Assembly (NCBI GenBank): GCA_045430345.1
Contig: JAILXT010000002.1
Location: 1 to 64,000, forward strand
DNA: 64,000 nt
From: Agarilytica sp045430345
Lineage (GTDB): Bacteria; Pseudomonadota; Gammaproteobacteria; Pseudomonadales; Cellvibrionaceae
Direction: 5' to 3'
Part shown: in pieces, positions 22,813 to 31,350 of the stretch
How the letters are laid out: every line of letters begins with the position of its first letter
Position numbering within the stretch: the stretch's first letter is position 1
Program-made: the position numbers and the translations under genes
The notes under the pieces: model-generated
What the model was told of the DNA's origin: nothing
The model's input: only the letters and a program-made list of their open reading frames with translations
Databases searched by the model: none

Positions 22813-25302
22813 CTATAAAGGCGTAATTCTCAAACCTTTAATATCAAAACGATTCGCCGCGCCATTACGGCCTCCTATTCCAGTGTAGGTCATATTCTCC
22901 TTGAGATAGGACATGTTCATAAAATCGTCCAAGTCCACTCGGTAAGTGCCTGGCGACAATGTAACGATGACCGGGCTCGAAAGTGACCACGTACCCGATT
23001 GACGTTTTTTATTCCCGCGCTTGCGCGTGCTAACAATCGGAAACTGAACAACCTTATTCACCAACTCGTTGCTATTCGCGTCGATTAATCGCAAACGCTT
23101 CACTCCGTTATGAATGCCCAGTATGTGCTTGCCCTCCATGCGATATTCCCACTGAATCGCATATTGCCCGGCAACCGTGATCGAGACATTTTTCAGCTTA
23201 AGGCTTTCACCCTCTGCACCCCACGAGGCAACATATTTACGCCCTTTAGCTGCAGGTACTGCCAATACACCTGACGTCGGCGCCGAAGCGTTTTTCGTTG
23301 AAAATGCAGATGGGGGTTGAGGAAATTCCCGCACCGTTTGAATGCCCGGCTTCAGTTTCCCCAAAGATATAATGATGGTGTTTTCTTGTGATAGCGCCGA
23401 CCACTCAATTTCATTATTTGTTGAATCCATAAGGCGCTTACTTCCTCGGGTGTTTCCTTTGTTTTGCGTACGGCTCACGCCATACTGCTTGCCGTTTACT
23501 TTTATATGCGCAACATCGTAATAACCTGAAGAGGAAGAAGCCTTAGGGAGGATAATTTTAATATCGAATTGTTTACCACGGAAAGTCACATCATAAAGCG
23601 CAATATCACGCTGTGAATCAAATTGCTCCCGACGAAGCTTAGCCGTAATAAAGGGATTAAAACTAATCCCTTTATCTGAGGTTTTCACACCAAACACCCC
23701 ATCGACCACAGATGAGAAATAAGCGCTTACCGATACAAGAGGATCCTGATCCACCCGCCGATCGCCCGCCTCAACACCAGCAGACATATGCGTTAACTTT
23801 TGAGAGGCTCGCTGAAACAAGCTTTCGTAAACACGGTTGGCTACTGTAATATTTTTTTGCCTTGCGGCCGCTCGTAAACTAAACGCGTCACCAAAAGGTG
23901 AGCTTCCGTTTTTTGCATACTCACTAATACGCGCGCGTTGTAACGCATCAGCAATACCTAACTCCAATACGAGCGATTGTTCCCATAAAAAATGCCCAGA
24001 CCAAAGGGATCTGTGGTTTACATTGGCATCTAATGAAACAACAAGTTTATTCGTCAGAAACGAACGATATACACCCAGCTTCGCATTCCAAAAATGTTGA
24101 TTGATGGCGTTCTTTAGGTCGAGCGCCCAATCTAGATATTTTACGCTCGTTGCGACATCGTTCTGAGAGGCAGCCAAATCGGAAGCAAACACCAAAGCTC
24201 GAAAATATATTGCATTAACAGTAAGGCTTTTTACGGTCGCCAAATCAACACCCTGAATATCCTGAGGCCATTGTTGTAAATCATGCCCACCGAAATATAA
24301 CCCGTCGCGCCCATCGAAAATCGAATCACGATCAATTTCGATGGTATTTTTCATCGCTCGGTACGCGGTGCGTGAAAATTCAGATCGTTCATCATCGGGT
24401 AAGTTCGTCAACACACTGTGTGCAGCAAGGCTCCACAATATGCGACTGCTATACACCGGCCAAGCGCCGTGGCGATTGGCTCTCTGCAGTATTTGAAGGC
24501 CCGCTTTATCACCGGGTACCGATACGGGTTTAATAAGATTATTGCGGTAAGGTGACAACTGAAACAAAAGCGAGCTTTTCATCCGCTCCGGTGTCAGCAT
24601 CGACAAACTGAGATGCCCTGCAAGGGCGAGATGACTCGACGCTAAAAAGTGAGGGCTTTTCGGGTCACCATAACACTCACAAGCAAAGGACTTCGCTTTC
24701 TGATAATGCTTATCACTCGTGCGGGAAATAAAGCGTGTCCGCATTTCTTCATTTGCCAACGCAAACAGCCCATCGAATTGAAGATTACCGGACCTTACAC
24801 GAGGGTAGCCTTCTTTTTCTTGGTATCGCACAGATCGCGGCGCATGCTCATCAGGTGATACTATGCTCTGCGCGTAATTTCGGAATTTGTAATTGGAATT
24901 ATTAACTGAGAATGTCGCAACTTTTTCTGCGATATTATCGAATTCTTTTGTCGTCTTTTGTCCTTCTAGTTTTGCTTCTGCTCGACCTTCGGCTCCAAGC
25001 TTATCTCCTCCCGAATATTTACCCGATCCAGGAGAATCATTTATCACGATACGGGCAGCTTGTTTATGCCGCGCATGAGGATCGACTTTAAATGTTGCGG
25101 TGTAACGTTTCTTTTTAATCTGGTCAGTCGATGACGATTTATTTCTCCTAACAACACACCCTTCTTTTTGCTTAAGCTCCCCGGGTAGGCATTGCGCCTC
25201 ATTTTTTTCGGATGTCGGAAGTGACTGACACGCAACAAGTAAACAACTCGCGCCGATCAAAAAAGGGCTAACACCATATTTTTTAAGCGCGTTTACAGTC
25301 AC
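22813..25302 (-). CDS. Lipoprotein with six-hairpin glycosidase-like domain
   Basis: 829 residues from a GTG with GAGGGG upstream, located in the end of the permease gene (two bases between stop and start). N-terminal signal with lipobox L-L-V-A-C, so it is a lipoprotein. The middle (about 260-560) repeats helical pairs of the alpha/alpha-toroid type (GAWPVYSSRILWSLAAHS, SLTVNAIYFRALVFASDLA, HFLWEQSLVLELGIADAL). DGVFGVKTSDKGISFNPF follows, as in GH63/GH78-like enzymes, and then beta-sandwich segments. Catalytic residues cannot be assigned. Probably acts on a polysaccharide at the envelope. Confidence 0.65.
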   Translation of the reverse strand: MTVNALKKYGVSPFLIGASCLLVACQSLPTSEKNEAQCLPGELKQKEGCVVRRNKSSSTDQIKKKRYTATFKVDPHARHKQAARIVINDSPGSGKYSGGDKLGAEGRAEAKLEGQKTTKEFDNIAEKVATFSVNNSNYKFRNYAQSIVSPDEHAPRSVRYQEKEGYPRVRSGNLQFDGLFALANEEMRTRFISRTSDKHYQKAKSFACECYGDPKSPHFLASSHLALAGHLSLSMLTPERMKSSLLFQLSPYRNNLIKPVSVPGDKAGLQILQRANRHGAWPVYSSRILWSLAAHSVLTNLPDDERSEFSRTAYRAMKNTIEIDRDSIFDGRDGLYFGGHDLQQWPQDIQGVDLATVKSLTVNAIYFRALVFASDLAASQNDVATSVKYLDWALDLKNAINQHFWNAKLGVYRSFLTNKLVVSLDANVNHRSLWSGHFLWEQSLVLELGIADALQRARISEYAKNGSSPFGDAFSLRAAARQKNITVANRVYESLFQRASQKLTHMSAGVEAGDRRVDQDPLVSVSAYFSSVVDGVFGVKTSDKGISFNPFITAKLRREQFDSQRDIALYDVTFRGKQFDIKIILPKASSSSGYYDVAHIKVNGKQYGVSRTQNKGNTRGSKRLMDSTNNEIEWSALSQENTIIISLGKLKPGIQTVREFPQPPSAFSTKNASAPTSGVLAVPAAKGRKYVASWGAEGESLKLKNVSITVAGQYAIQWEYRMEGKHILGIHNGVKRLRLIDANSNELVNKVVQFPIVSTRKRGNKKRQSGTWSLSSPVIVTLSPGTYRVDLDDFMNMSYLKENMTYTGIGGRNGAANRFDIKGLRITPL

Positions 25303-25304
25303 CG

Positions 25305-26483
25305 CTATCCCCTCGACATCACATTAACGATGTATGCAATCATCATGATTTGTGGAAGCGTCAGTAAAGGCAGAAATAGGGCGATTTTCCATGAGCGTGT
25401 ACGCTGCTTAAGCACCGCTATTTCCGTGTAGTCCGTCGACACCCCCGCCATGAGAAAGGCAAAACTATTTCCCGGTGCCGAAGCTCTGTGAAATAAATCC
25501 GCCGCGATAGGGGTTGCCCCTTCGGAACACACTTCAACAATAGTTGCTGCGACCATCGTTAACATTAACCCTAGCATTGTCGGGCCGAAATACGTGCCAA
25601 ATACACCATCATTCACAAACACTTGAATCAACGCCGCCAAAACAACACCGATCAAAAGCCAGCGAATCACCATTTTGGATTCACTGAGCCCAGTGAGCAT
25701 AAAATGGATTAACCCCTTCCACGAAAATCGAATCGCCGCGCATTCAGCTTTAAAATTGGGCCAGAATTTAAAGCCCTCAGGTAACGCTTCTGCGTTTGGA
25801 TTCGCAGGCAAGACCTGGCGTCTAACCAATAGATCGAACAGGAGCCCCGTAACAATCGCCACACCCACCGACAAAGCGATAAACAACAAGGTCCAAGATA
25901 CGCCAATAAAGGCGATAAGAATGATCGTTAATGAAAAAGAATTCCAAGGGCTCGCAATCAGAAAGGCCATCACTTGGCCTACGGACACGCCCCGCTCATA
26001 CAATTTGGCACCCACCATTAATATACCGTGACTACACAAATCCAATAACACACCCGCAGCGGTGGCTCGGCATATACCGCCAACCCCGCCCTTCGCACCC
26101 ATGGCACAAACCACTAATTCTCTCGGTATGTAGCTCAATACTGCGACCATGAATATGCCAATCACTAAACCCCAGGCCATAGTATTCATCATGGTGAACA
26201 CTGATAAGCTTAAGTGCCCAAGCACCGAAGGCAAAGATAACGCCGATAGGTGGGCCACATACAACAACACAACGGCCGTGAGCGGCCCCCACAATAGATA
26301 ATCGAATCGAGCCTTGGTATCACAACACCCTCCTTCACCCTCTTCCCCAACTGGGGGCGCAGGCGAAGCACAGCAAGTGCCTCCGTCTAAGGAGACAGGA
26401 GCCTCGGTGGCACGATCACCGCACTGACCAGAGCTGGCTGATTTTGGATCCGGCGTCGGTTTTTTATGGCAACAATCACTCAC
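25305..26483 (-). CDS. Permease, SO_0444/ArsP-like metal efflux family
   Basis: About 392 residues from the GTG at 26483 (S-D-C-C-H-K-K follows); an ATG at 26525 would add 14 residues. A cytosolic N-terminal segment of about 60 residues carries Cys pairs and His (DCCHKK, TCC, GCCDT), a likely metal-binding tail. Then come about nine membrane helices of the DUF318/ArsP_1 permease type, with the repeated S-P-W-N-S and E-V-C-S-E-G-A-T-P blocks. Exports Cu/Zn or arsenic species in relatives. Coupled to the downstream lipoprotein gene. Confidence 0.85.
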   Translation of the reverse strand: MSDCCHKKPTPDPKSASSGQCGDRATEAPVSLDGGTCCASPAPPVGEEGEGGCCDTKARFDYLLWGPLTAVVLLYVAHLSALSLPSVLGHLSLSVFTMMNTMAWGLVIGIFMVAVLSYIPRELVVCAMGAKGGVGGICRATAAGVLLDLCSHGILMVGAKLYERGVSVGQVMAFLIASPWNSFSLTIILIAFIGVSWTLLFIALSVGVAIVTGLLFDLLVRRQVLPANPNAEALPEGFKFWPNFKAECAAIRFSWKGLIHFMLTGLSESKMVIRWLLIGVVLAALIQVFVNDGVFGTYFGPTMLGLMLTMVAATIVEVCSEGATPIAADLFHRASAPGNSFAFLMAGVSTDYTEIAVLKQRTRSWKIALFLPLLTLPQIMMIAYIVNVMSRG

Positions 26484-26700
26484 GTCGCATCTCGGAATGA
26501 ATAAAAACTGAAGTCCAATTATCATTATTGCAGACAATTAAGGGAAACACCCCGTCTGTCATACATCAACAACACCGCTTAATTTTATCAGACTGTCACC
26601 CAAATCATCGTTTAGATTTGAAACTGCTTAATTCGTCCCCAACAATAAACGTATGCACCCAATAAAAATAACCCGACAACCATCAGGCAGGTAACACACC

Positions 26701-27264
26701 ATGCATAATGCGCTGATTCTTTTAGCTGAAGGATTTGAGGAGCTGGAAGCCATTACCGTGATGGATTTACTGGTCCGCGCGAACATAGAGGTGACCAGTG
26801 CTGGCCTGGAAGAAGGTCCCGTAACGGCTGCACGCCAAACCGTGGTCGTGCCAAATGCATGCCTTGCGGAGGTCATGGATACAGCCTTCGACCTTATTGT
26901 ATTACCCGGCGGCTTGCCCGGCGCCGATCACTTAGCGAATGACGAGCGAGTTATTCAACTGATTCAACACCAAGCCCATCAAGGCAAGCTTGTCGCGGCG
27001 ATTTGCGCAGCGCCACGCGTATTGGTAAAAGCAGGCTTATGCCGAGATAAAACGATTTGCTGCTACCCCGGCAGCCTTGACCACCTTGATACCGAACATA
27101 TACAAATTACCAGCAACGCAGTATGCACCGACTTGCCGATCATAACGTCACGCGGCCCCGGTACCGCCATGGATTTTGCACTACAACTAATCGCATTGTT
27201 AGAAGGTGAGGAAAAGCGGGAGAATGTTGAGTCCGCATTGGTAAGAGACTACGAACAAGCGTAA
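26701..27264 (+). CDS. DJ-1/PfpI family protein (YajL-like)
   Basis: 187 residues, the size of DJ-1 family proteins. GFEELEAITVMDLL near the N-terminus contains the conserved Glu that assists the nucleophile. A-A-I-C-A-A-P holds the reactive Cys (near residue 103), and TSRGPGTAMDFAL near residue 155 is family-typical. Members act in protein or nucleotide deglycation claims and oxidative stress. No ribosome site of note. It runs convergent to the AGCS symporter. Confidence 0.93.
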   Translation: MHNALILLAEGFEELEAITVMDLLVRANIEVTSAGLEEGPVTAARQTVVVPNACLAEVMDTAFDLIVLPGGLPGADHLANDERVIQLIQHQAHQGKLVAAICAAPRVLVKAGLCRDKTICCYPGSLDHLDTEHIQITSNAVCTDLPIITSRGPGTAMDFALQLIALLEGEEKRENVESALVRDYEQA

Positions 27265-27313
27265 ACGGCCAATCATAAACCTAAAAACTTATCGCTAACC
27301 CGTTTCCTGTACC

Positions 27314-27343
27314 GCGTTTGATCGATAAAAGCCAATCAAACGC
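27314..27343. terminator. Hairpin between convergent genes
   Basis: GCGTTTGAT and ATCAAACGC form a 9-bp stem around a 12-base loop. A loose T-rich tract follows on the plus strand. It probably terminates the DJ-1 transcript. Confidence 0.5.
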
Positions 27344-27351
27344 TTCACTTT

Positions 27352-28833
27352 TTATTTCAGCTTGTTCATCCAAAAATCCGCATTTTTAATCCCCAACTTT
27401 TCCGGATTAAAACGAAAACGTTCCGCGCCCTGTTGTTTTTGCGCTTCGTAATCCAATAGCGCTTTCACTGCGGGGCGGCCGACAAAAAAGATAACCACAA
27501 TCCCGACGATATTCAGCCACGCCATTATCCCCACACCTAAATCACCGAGCCCCCACGCAAGGCTCGCGGTTTTAACCGTGCCGTAAAAGGTGGATGCCAT
27601 TAAGCCAATTTTTAAAGCCATCGTTAACCCAGGTAGATTTGCGGAACGTCGCAAATACGCCACATTGGTTTCGGCAATATAGTAATAAGCAAGCAAGGTA
27701 GTAAAAGAGAAAAAGGTTAATGCAACAGCGACAAATATTTTCCCAATACCGGGAAAGACATGCTCAATCGCGGACTGGGTAAACGCAGGGCTGTTTGCGG
27801 CTATTTCCGGCGCAATATTTTGTACTAAGAAAACGCCCTCTTCAGCGCCGTGTACATTGTAAGCCCCCGTCACCAAAATCATAAATGCCGTGGCCGTGCA
27901 AATAAACAAAGTATCAACATAAACAGAAAATGCTTGGACTAACCCTTGTTTAGCCGGGTGGTCCACCTCTGCTGCTGCCGCAAAGTGCGGGCCGTTGCCT
28001 TGGCCAGCTTCGTTTGAATAAACACCTCGCTTTACGCCCCAGCCAATCGCTGCACCCACCCCCGCCATTGGTGAGAATGCATCACCTACGATTGTGGCGA
28101 TAATTCCCGGCAGCGTTTGAATATTTAGCGCAACCACCACTAGCGCGATAATGATGTACGCTAACGCCATAAAAGGCACCACCACCTGTGTGAAACTGGC
28201 AATACGCTTTACACCACCAAAGATAATAAACCCTAACACCAGTACAATCGCCGTTGCGGTCATTACTTTGGCAGAACTTAATGTTCCCATCGCGGTATCA
28301 ACGGCAGGCCCAGCACCAAACGCCGTTTCAACTGCGTTACCAATACTGTTCGATTGAATGCCCGGTAATAACAAACCCGTCGCGATGATTGTCGCAATCG
28401 CAAATATCCAGGCATACCATTTTTGGCCTAACGCCTTTTCAATATAAAACGCAGGACCACCACGGTATTGGCCTTCATATTCTTCTTTGTATATTTGCCC
28501 CAGTGTACATTCAATAAAAGACGTCGCCGCACCCAGGAAAGCCATCACCCACATCCAGAACACGGCGCCAGGTCCACCAAAACCAATCGCGGCCGCAACG
28601 CCCGCGATATTCCCAGTGCCAACACGGCCAGAGAGTGAAATAGTTAGGGCCTGAAAGGAAGAGACGCCTTCATCTGAACTGTTACCCGAAAGCATTAATC
28701 GCCACATAGAAGAAAAGTGTCGTACTTGAACAAAACGCGTAAGTACGGAATAGAACAAGCCCGCAGCAAGGCACAAATAAATAAGGACCGGGCTCCAAAT
28801 GATCCCATTTATCGTATTTACAAGTTCTTGCAT
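27352..28833 (-). CDS. Alanine/glycine:cation symporter (AGCS)
   Basis: 493 residues with about ten to eleven membrane helices. The family blocks SGRVGTGNIAGVA, GGPGAVFWMWV, GQGNGPHFAAAAEVDHPAKQG and GRPAVKALLDYE are present. It imports alanine or glycine with sodium (or protons) across the inner membrane. The start is the ATG at 28833. It stands alone, 42 bases after the VOC gene end, and may be transcribed with it. Confidence 0.95.
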   Translation of the reverse strand: MQELVNTINGIIWSPVLIYLCLAAGLFYSVLTRFVQVRHFSSMWRLMLSGNSSDEGVSSFQALTISLSGRVGTGNIAGVAAAIGFGGPGAVFWMWVMAFLGAATSFIECTLGQIYKEEYEGQYRGGPAFYIEKALGQKWYAWIFAIATIIATGLLLPGIQSNSIGNAVETAFGAGPAVDTAMGTLSSAKVMTATAIVLVLGFIIFGGVKRIASFTQVVVPFMALAYIIIALVVVALNIQTLPGIIATIVGDAFSPMAGVGAAIGWGVKRGVYSNEAGQGNGPHFAAAAEVDHPAKQGLVQAFSVYVDTLFICTATAFMILVTGAYNVHGAEEGVFLVQNIAPEIAANSPAFTQSAIEHVFPGIGKIFVAVALTFFSFTTLLAYYYIAETNVAYLRRSANLPGLTMALKIGLMASTFYGTVKTASLAWGLGDLGVGIMAWLNIVGIVVIFFVGRPAVKALLDYEAQKQQGAERFRFNPEKLGIKNADFWMNKLK

Positions 28834-28875
28834 GTGGTTTCCCCTAGGCCCATTTAGCCGTAATAATTTTTATGA

Positions 28876-29343
28876 TTAAGCGCCTTTAAAAAATACTTCT
28901 GCTCGCCGCAGGATTTCTTCTTTTGATAATTCTTCGATTTTGCTGGCGATCGTCCAGACATGGCCAAAAGGGTCCCGCACTGTACCTGCGCGATCCCCAT
29001 AAAATTGGTTTTCGATCGGATGAATAATATCTGCACCCGCAGCAATCGCATGGGCGTAAACTTTATCTATGTCATCGACATAAACCAATAAGCTCACACC
29101 CGCACCCCCTAGCGTCTGAGGACTGGCCAAATCGCCATCCGGAAACTCTTCTACCAGCATTACCTGTGCATCCCCTATACGCATTTCACCATGGGCAAGT
29201 TTACCCTCTGGCGTTCTTAGCATAATGTGCGCTTTTGCATCGAAGGCTTGTTGATAAAACTCAAAAGCGGACGTTGCATCCCGTACGGTTAAACACGCGA
29301 TGACGGTGGTGTGAGAATACGAGTCTGGGGAAGACTGCATCAA
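28876..29343 (-). CDS. VOC family (glyoxalase/bleomycin-resistance-like) protein
   Basis: 155 residues with two beta-alpha-beta-beta-beta modules. Typical PhnB/glyoxalase-like blocks are present: AFEFYQQAFDA, SLLVYVDDIDKVYAHAIAAGA and YGDRAGTVRDPFGHVWTIA. The last Asp-Pro-Phe-Gly-His block carries a probable metal ligand. Cytosolic; substrate unknown. Confidence 0.92.
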   Translation of the reverse strand: MMQSSPDSYSHTTVIACLTVRDATSAFEFYQQAFDAKAHIMLRTPEGKLAHGEMRIGDAQVMLVEEFPDGDLASPQTLGGAGVSLLVYVDDIDKVYAHAIAAGADIIHPIENQFYGDRAGTVRDPFGHVWTIASKIEELSKEEILRRAEVFFKGA

Positions 29344-29529
29344 AAAACTCCGAAGTACCTAAACAAAATAGGAATATAGTGCAATAGCGATACCGAATGA
29401 GATAATTAAAACTCGTCCAGTGGTACTTATTATTAGTATGGCCACCGCCGAGGGGCAGCGAATAGCCGAAGTTTACTCAGCTCGCCTCCTAAGGTAAACC
29501 AGCTAACGCCTGAGCAACCCGAGAACCGA

Positions 29530-29952
29530 TTAAATGGTCGCGCTATTTAACCAAGTATCGTGCTTGTTACATACACTCAATACGTTCAGTTTGCCCTCGT
29601 ATGCACCCAACTTATGTTCCGATACAGGTGAAAATTCTTTTGTCGGATCAAACATCTTCTCGACCAGAAATTCAAAATTCTCGTTAAGAATCACATGTTT
29701 GACGATGTAATGTTCATGGCCTTTCATTTCATGAGGTGTGGTCACTTTTACGCTGACTTCGCCCTCTGCGCGGCTTATTTCAATTAAAGGCATATGTCCG
29801 CCTACTTTTTTTGCCCATCGCCCTGGAACCGCCTTTGTGTAATAAACGCCTCCCACCATTCTAGGGTGAGCCGCATTCGCTATTTGGGGTGCACCAACGA
29901 CCGTTGCCGCCGTACCTGCAACAGCCACTTTGAAAAAGTCTCGTCTATCCAT
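29530..29952 (-). CDS. Tat-exported superoxide-reductase-like protein
   Basis: 140 residues. A twin-arginine signal (R-R-D-F-F-K at residues 3-8, then a hydrophobic core ending A-N-A-A) predicts folded export to the periplasm. The rest matches the iron centre of desulfoferrodoxin/neelaredoxin: G-H-M-P, K-G-H-E-H-Y-I-V-K-H, and near the end V-C-N-K-H-D-T-W with the Cys and His ligands. It may reduce superoxide, or act as a carrier protein of SoxY type; the C-N-x-H-x-x-W ending favours the former. The rubredoxin-like domain is absent. Confidence 0.85.
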   Translation of the reverse strand: MDRRDFFKVAVAGTAATVVGAPQIANAAHPRMVGGVYYTKAVPGRWAKKVGGHMPLIEISRAEGEVSVKVTTPHEMKGHEHYIVKHVILNENFEFLVEKMFDPTKEFSPVSEHKLGAYEGKLNVLSVCNKHDTWLNSATI

Positions 29953-30200
29953 TATCTACGCCTTTATAGTTCTCAGAATGGAGGATAATTACCTCAGCGG
30001 ATGGTAGCACCAAACCCATATCCTTTTCGTGGCATTTTACCCTTGATACAAATATTTTTCAGACCATCTACATGGGTACAAACACCCATGGCAAAACAAC
30101 AACGGCACCATAAGATAAGCTTTGTCACCCCCTGTTTTTTGCCTTTTCCCGTACCTAGGTTATGCTTTAATTAATAGTTAAACGATTTATGGGGAAATGA

Positions 30201-30566
30201 ATGCCGCGCGCACTTTTGGTTGAAGATAGCTCAGAGAACCGCCAGTTGGTTACCTGGATATTGGAAGACGCCCATTATGAAACCGACGAAGCGGAGAACG
30301 CGGAAGACGGCATTGCCATTCTAAAAGACCACAGTGTTGATGTGGTATTAATGGATATCAGCCTGCCCGGCATGAGTGGCGATAGCGCAATCCAGCTGAT
30401 TCGCACGGAACTCGGTCTTACCGACCTCCCCATCATTGCGTTAACAGGCCACACGATGGAAGAAGATCACGCAAAATTTAAAGCCTGTGGCGCCACTCTG
30501 GTGCTGACGAAGCCAATTGACGAAGATCTCCTGCTTGAAACCTTATCTTCCCTGGTAAAGGTTTAG
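30201..30566 (+). CDS. Single-domain response regulator
   Basis: 121 residues, receiver only. E8/D9, phosphoacceptor D52 (VLMDISLPGMSG), T82 and K104 (TKP) are all intact. It has no output domain, so it works as a phosphorelay intermediate or through protein binding, like CheY or DivK. No kinase is adjacent. About 250 bases upstream hold no gene. Confidence 0.93.
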   Translation: MPRALLVEDSSENRQLVTWILEDAHYETDEAENAEDGIAILKDHSVDVVLMDISLPGMSGDSAIQLIRTELGLTDLPIIALTGHTMEEDHAKFKACGATLVLTKPIDEDLLLETLSSLVKV

Positions 30567-30621
30567 CCTTCTCTCGCGTCCACCAAAACACACACCTCTC
30601 GCCGAAATCCGGCGACGAATG

Positions 30622-31326
30622 TTAAGATAAGCGCTGGCGCTCACCCGTGCGCCAATGAATCGCCTCTATCTCGGGAAATTCTTTTTCAACGGCAACACTA
30701 ATGCAGGCACTAGTAGAAAGATTTAGGAGCGTAAAATAGCTGTCTTCAAAGGTTTTCCGACGGCCGTTTGCAAAATTCGAATGGGCTTGCGCTTGCACGC
30801 GTTTGATTTCAAGGTAAATCGCGCTGCCTTTCAACTTGATATAGCTTTCGGTGCACGCCCAGTGCTCAGCAAATATTGCTGCCCGCTCTTGATCGCTTTT
30901 GCCTTTTTCCACACACGTTTTCACATAGGGGTTAAGAAAGCTTTCCGCGCGCGGCCATATTTTTAGACAACGTGCGATATCTTCAACATCAACGCCCACT
31001 GGATCTTTTGAGAGTGCCACCACAATGGCCGTTTTAGAATGAGAAATATTGAAGTGGCAAGTATGCGGATATTTTTCAGTAGATAAAAAAGGTTTATCGT
31101 TGTCCGAATATTCAAATACGACTTCTGCCGGTGCGCATTGCAACTTTTCTGCTAATTGAGTTTTAGCGATCCGGCGCGCCTGCAAAAAACAAGACTGTGC
31201 ATTTTCGTTTTTAAAACGATGGTAACGTGACTTTTCCGTTTCATCCAAAAAGTCTAAGGCTTGCTCTAAATCTATATCGAAGCCGTGCTGATCTAACGGC
31301 AAGTAATGTAGCTCGACTGATGACAC
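30622..31326 (-). CDS. 4'-phosphopantetheinyl transferase (Sfp type)
   Basis: 234 residues. The magnesium/CoA-binding blocks VGVDVEDIAR and HWACTESYIKLKG (WxxKEAxxK-like, here W-A-C-T-E-S-Y-I-K) and the N-terminal HFNISHSKTAIVVAL identify an Sfp-type enzyme. It loads phosphopantetheine onto carrier proteins of fatty-acid, polyketide or peptide synthesis. It is 24 bases downstream of the GGDEF gene on the same strand. No synthase cluster is seen in the window. Confidence 0.92.
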   Translation of the reverse strand: MSSVELHYLPLDQHGFDIDLEQALDFLDETEKSRYHRFKNENAQSCFLQARRIAKTQLAEKLQCAPAEVVFEYSDNDKPFLSTEKYPHTCHFNISHSKTAIVVALSKDPVGVDVEDIARCLKIWPRAESFLNPYVKTCVEKGKSDQERAAIFAEHWACTESYIKLKGSAIYLEIKRVQAQAHSNFANGRRKTFEDSYFTLLNLSTSACISVAVEKEFPEIEAIHWRTGERQRLS

Positions 31327-31350
31327 GAGCTGCCCCCCAAATAATAATCA

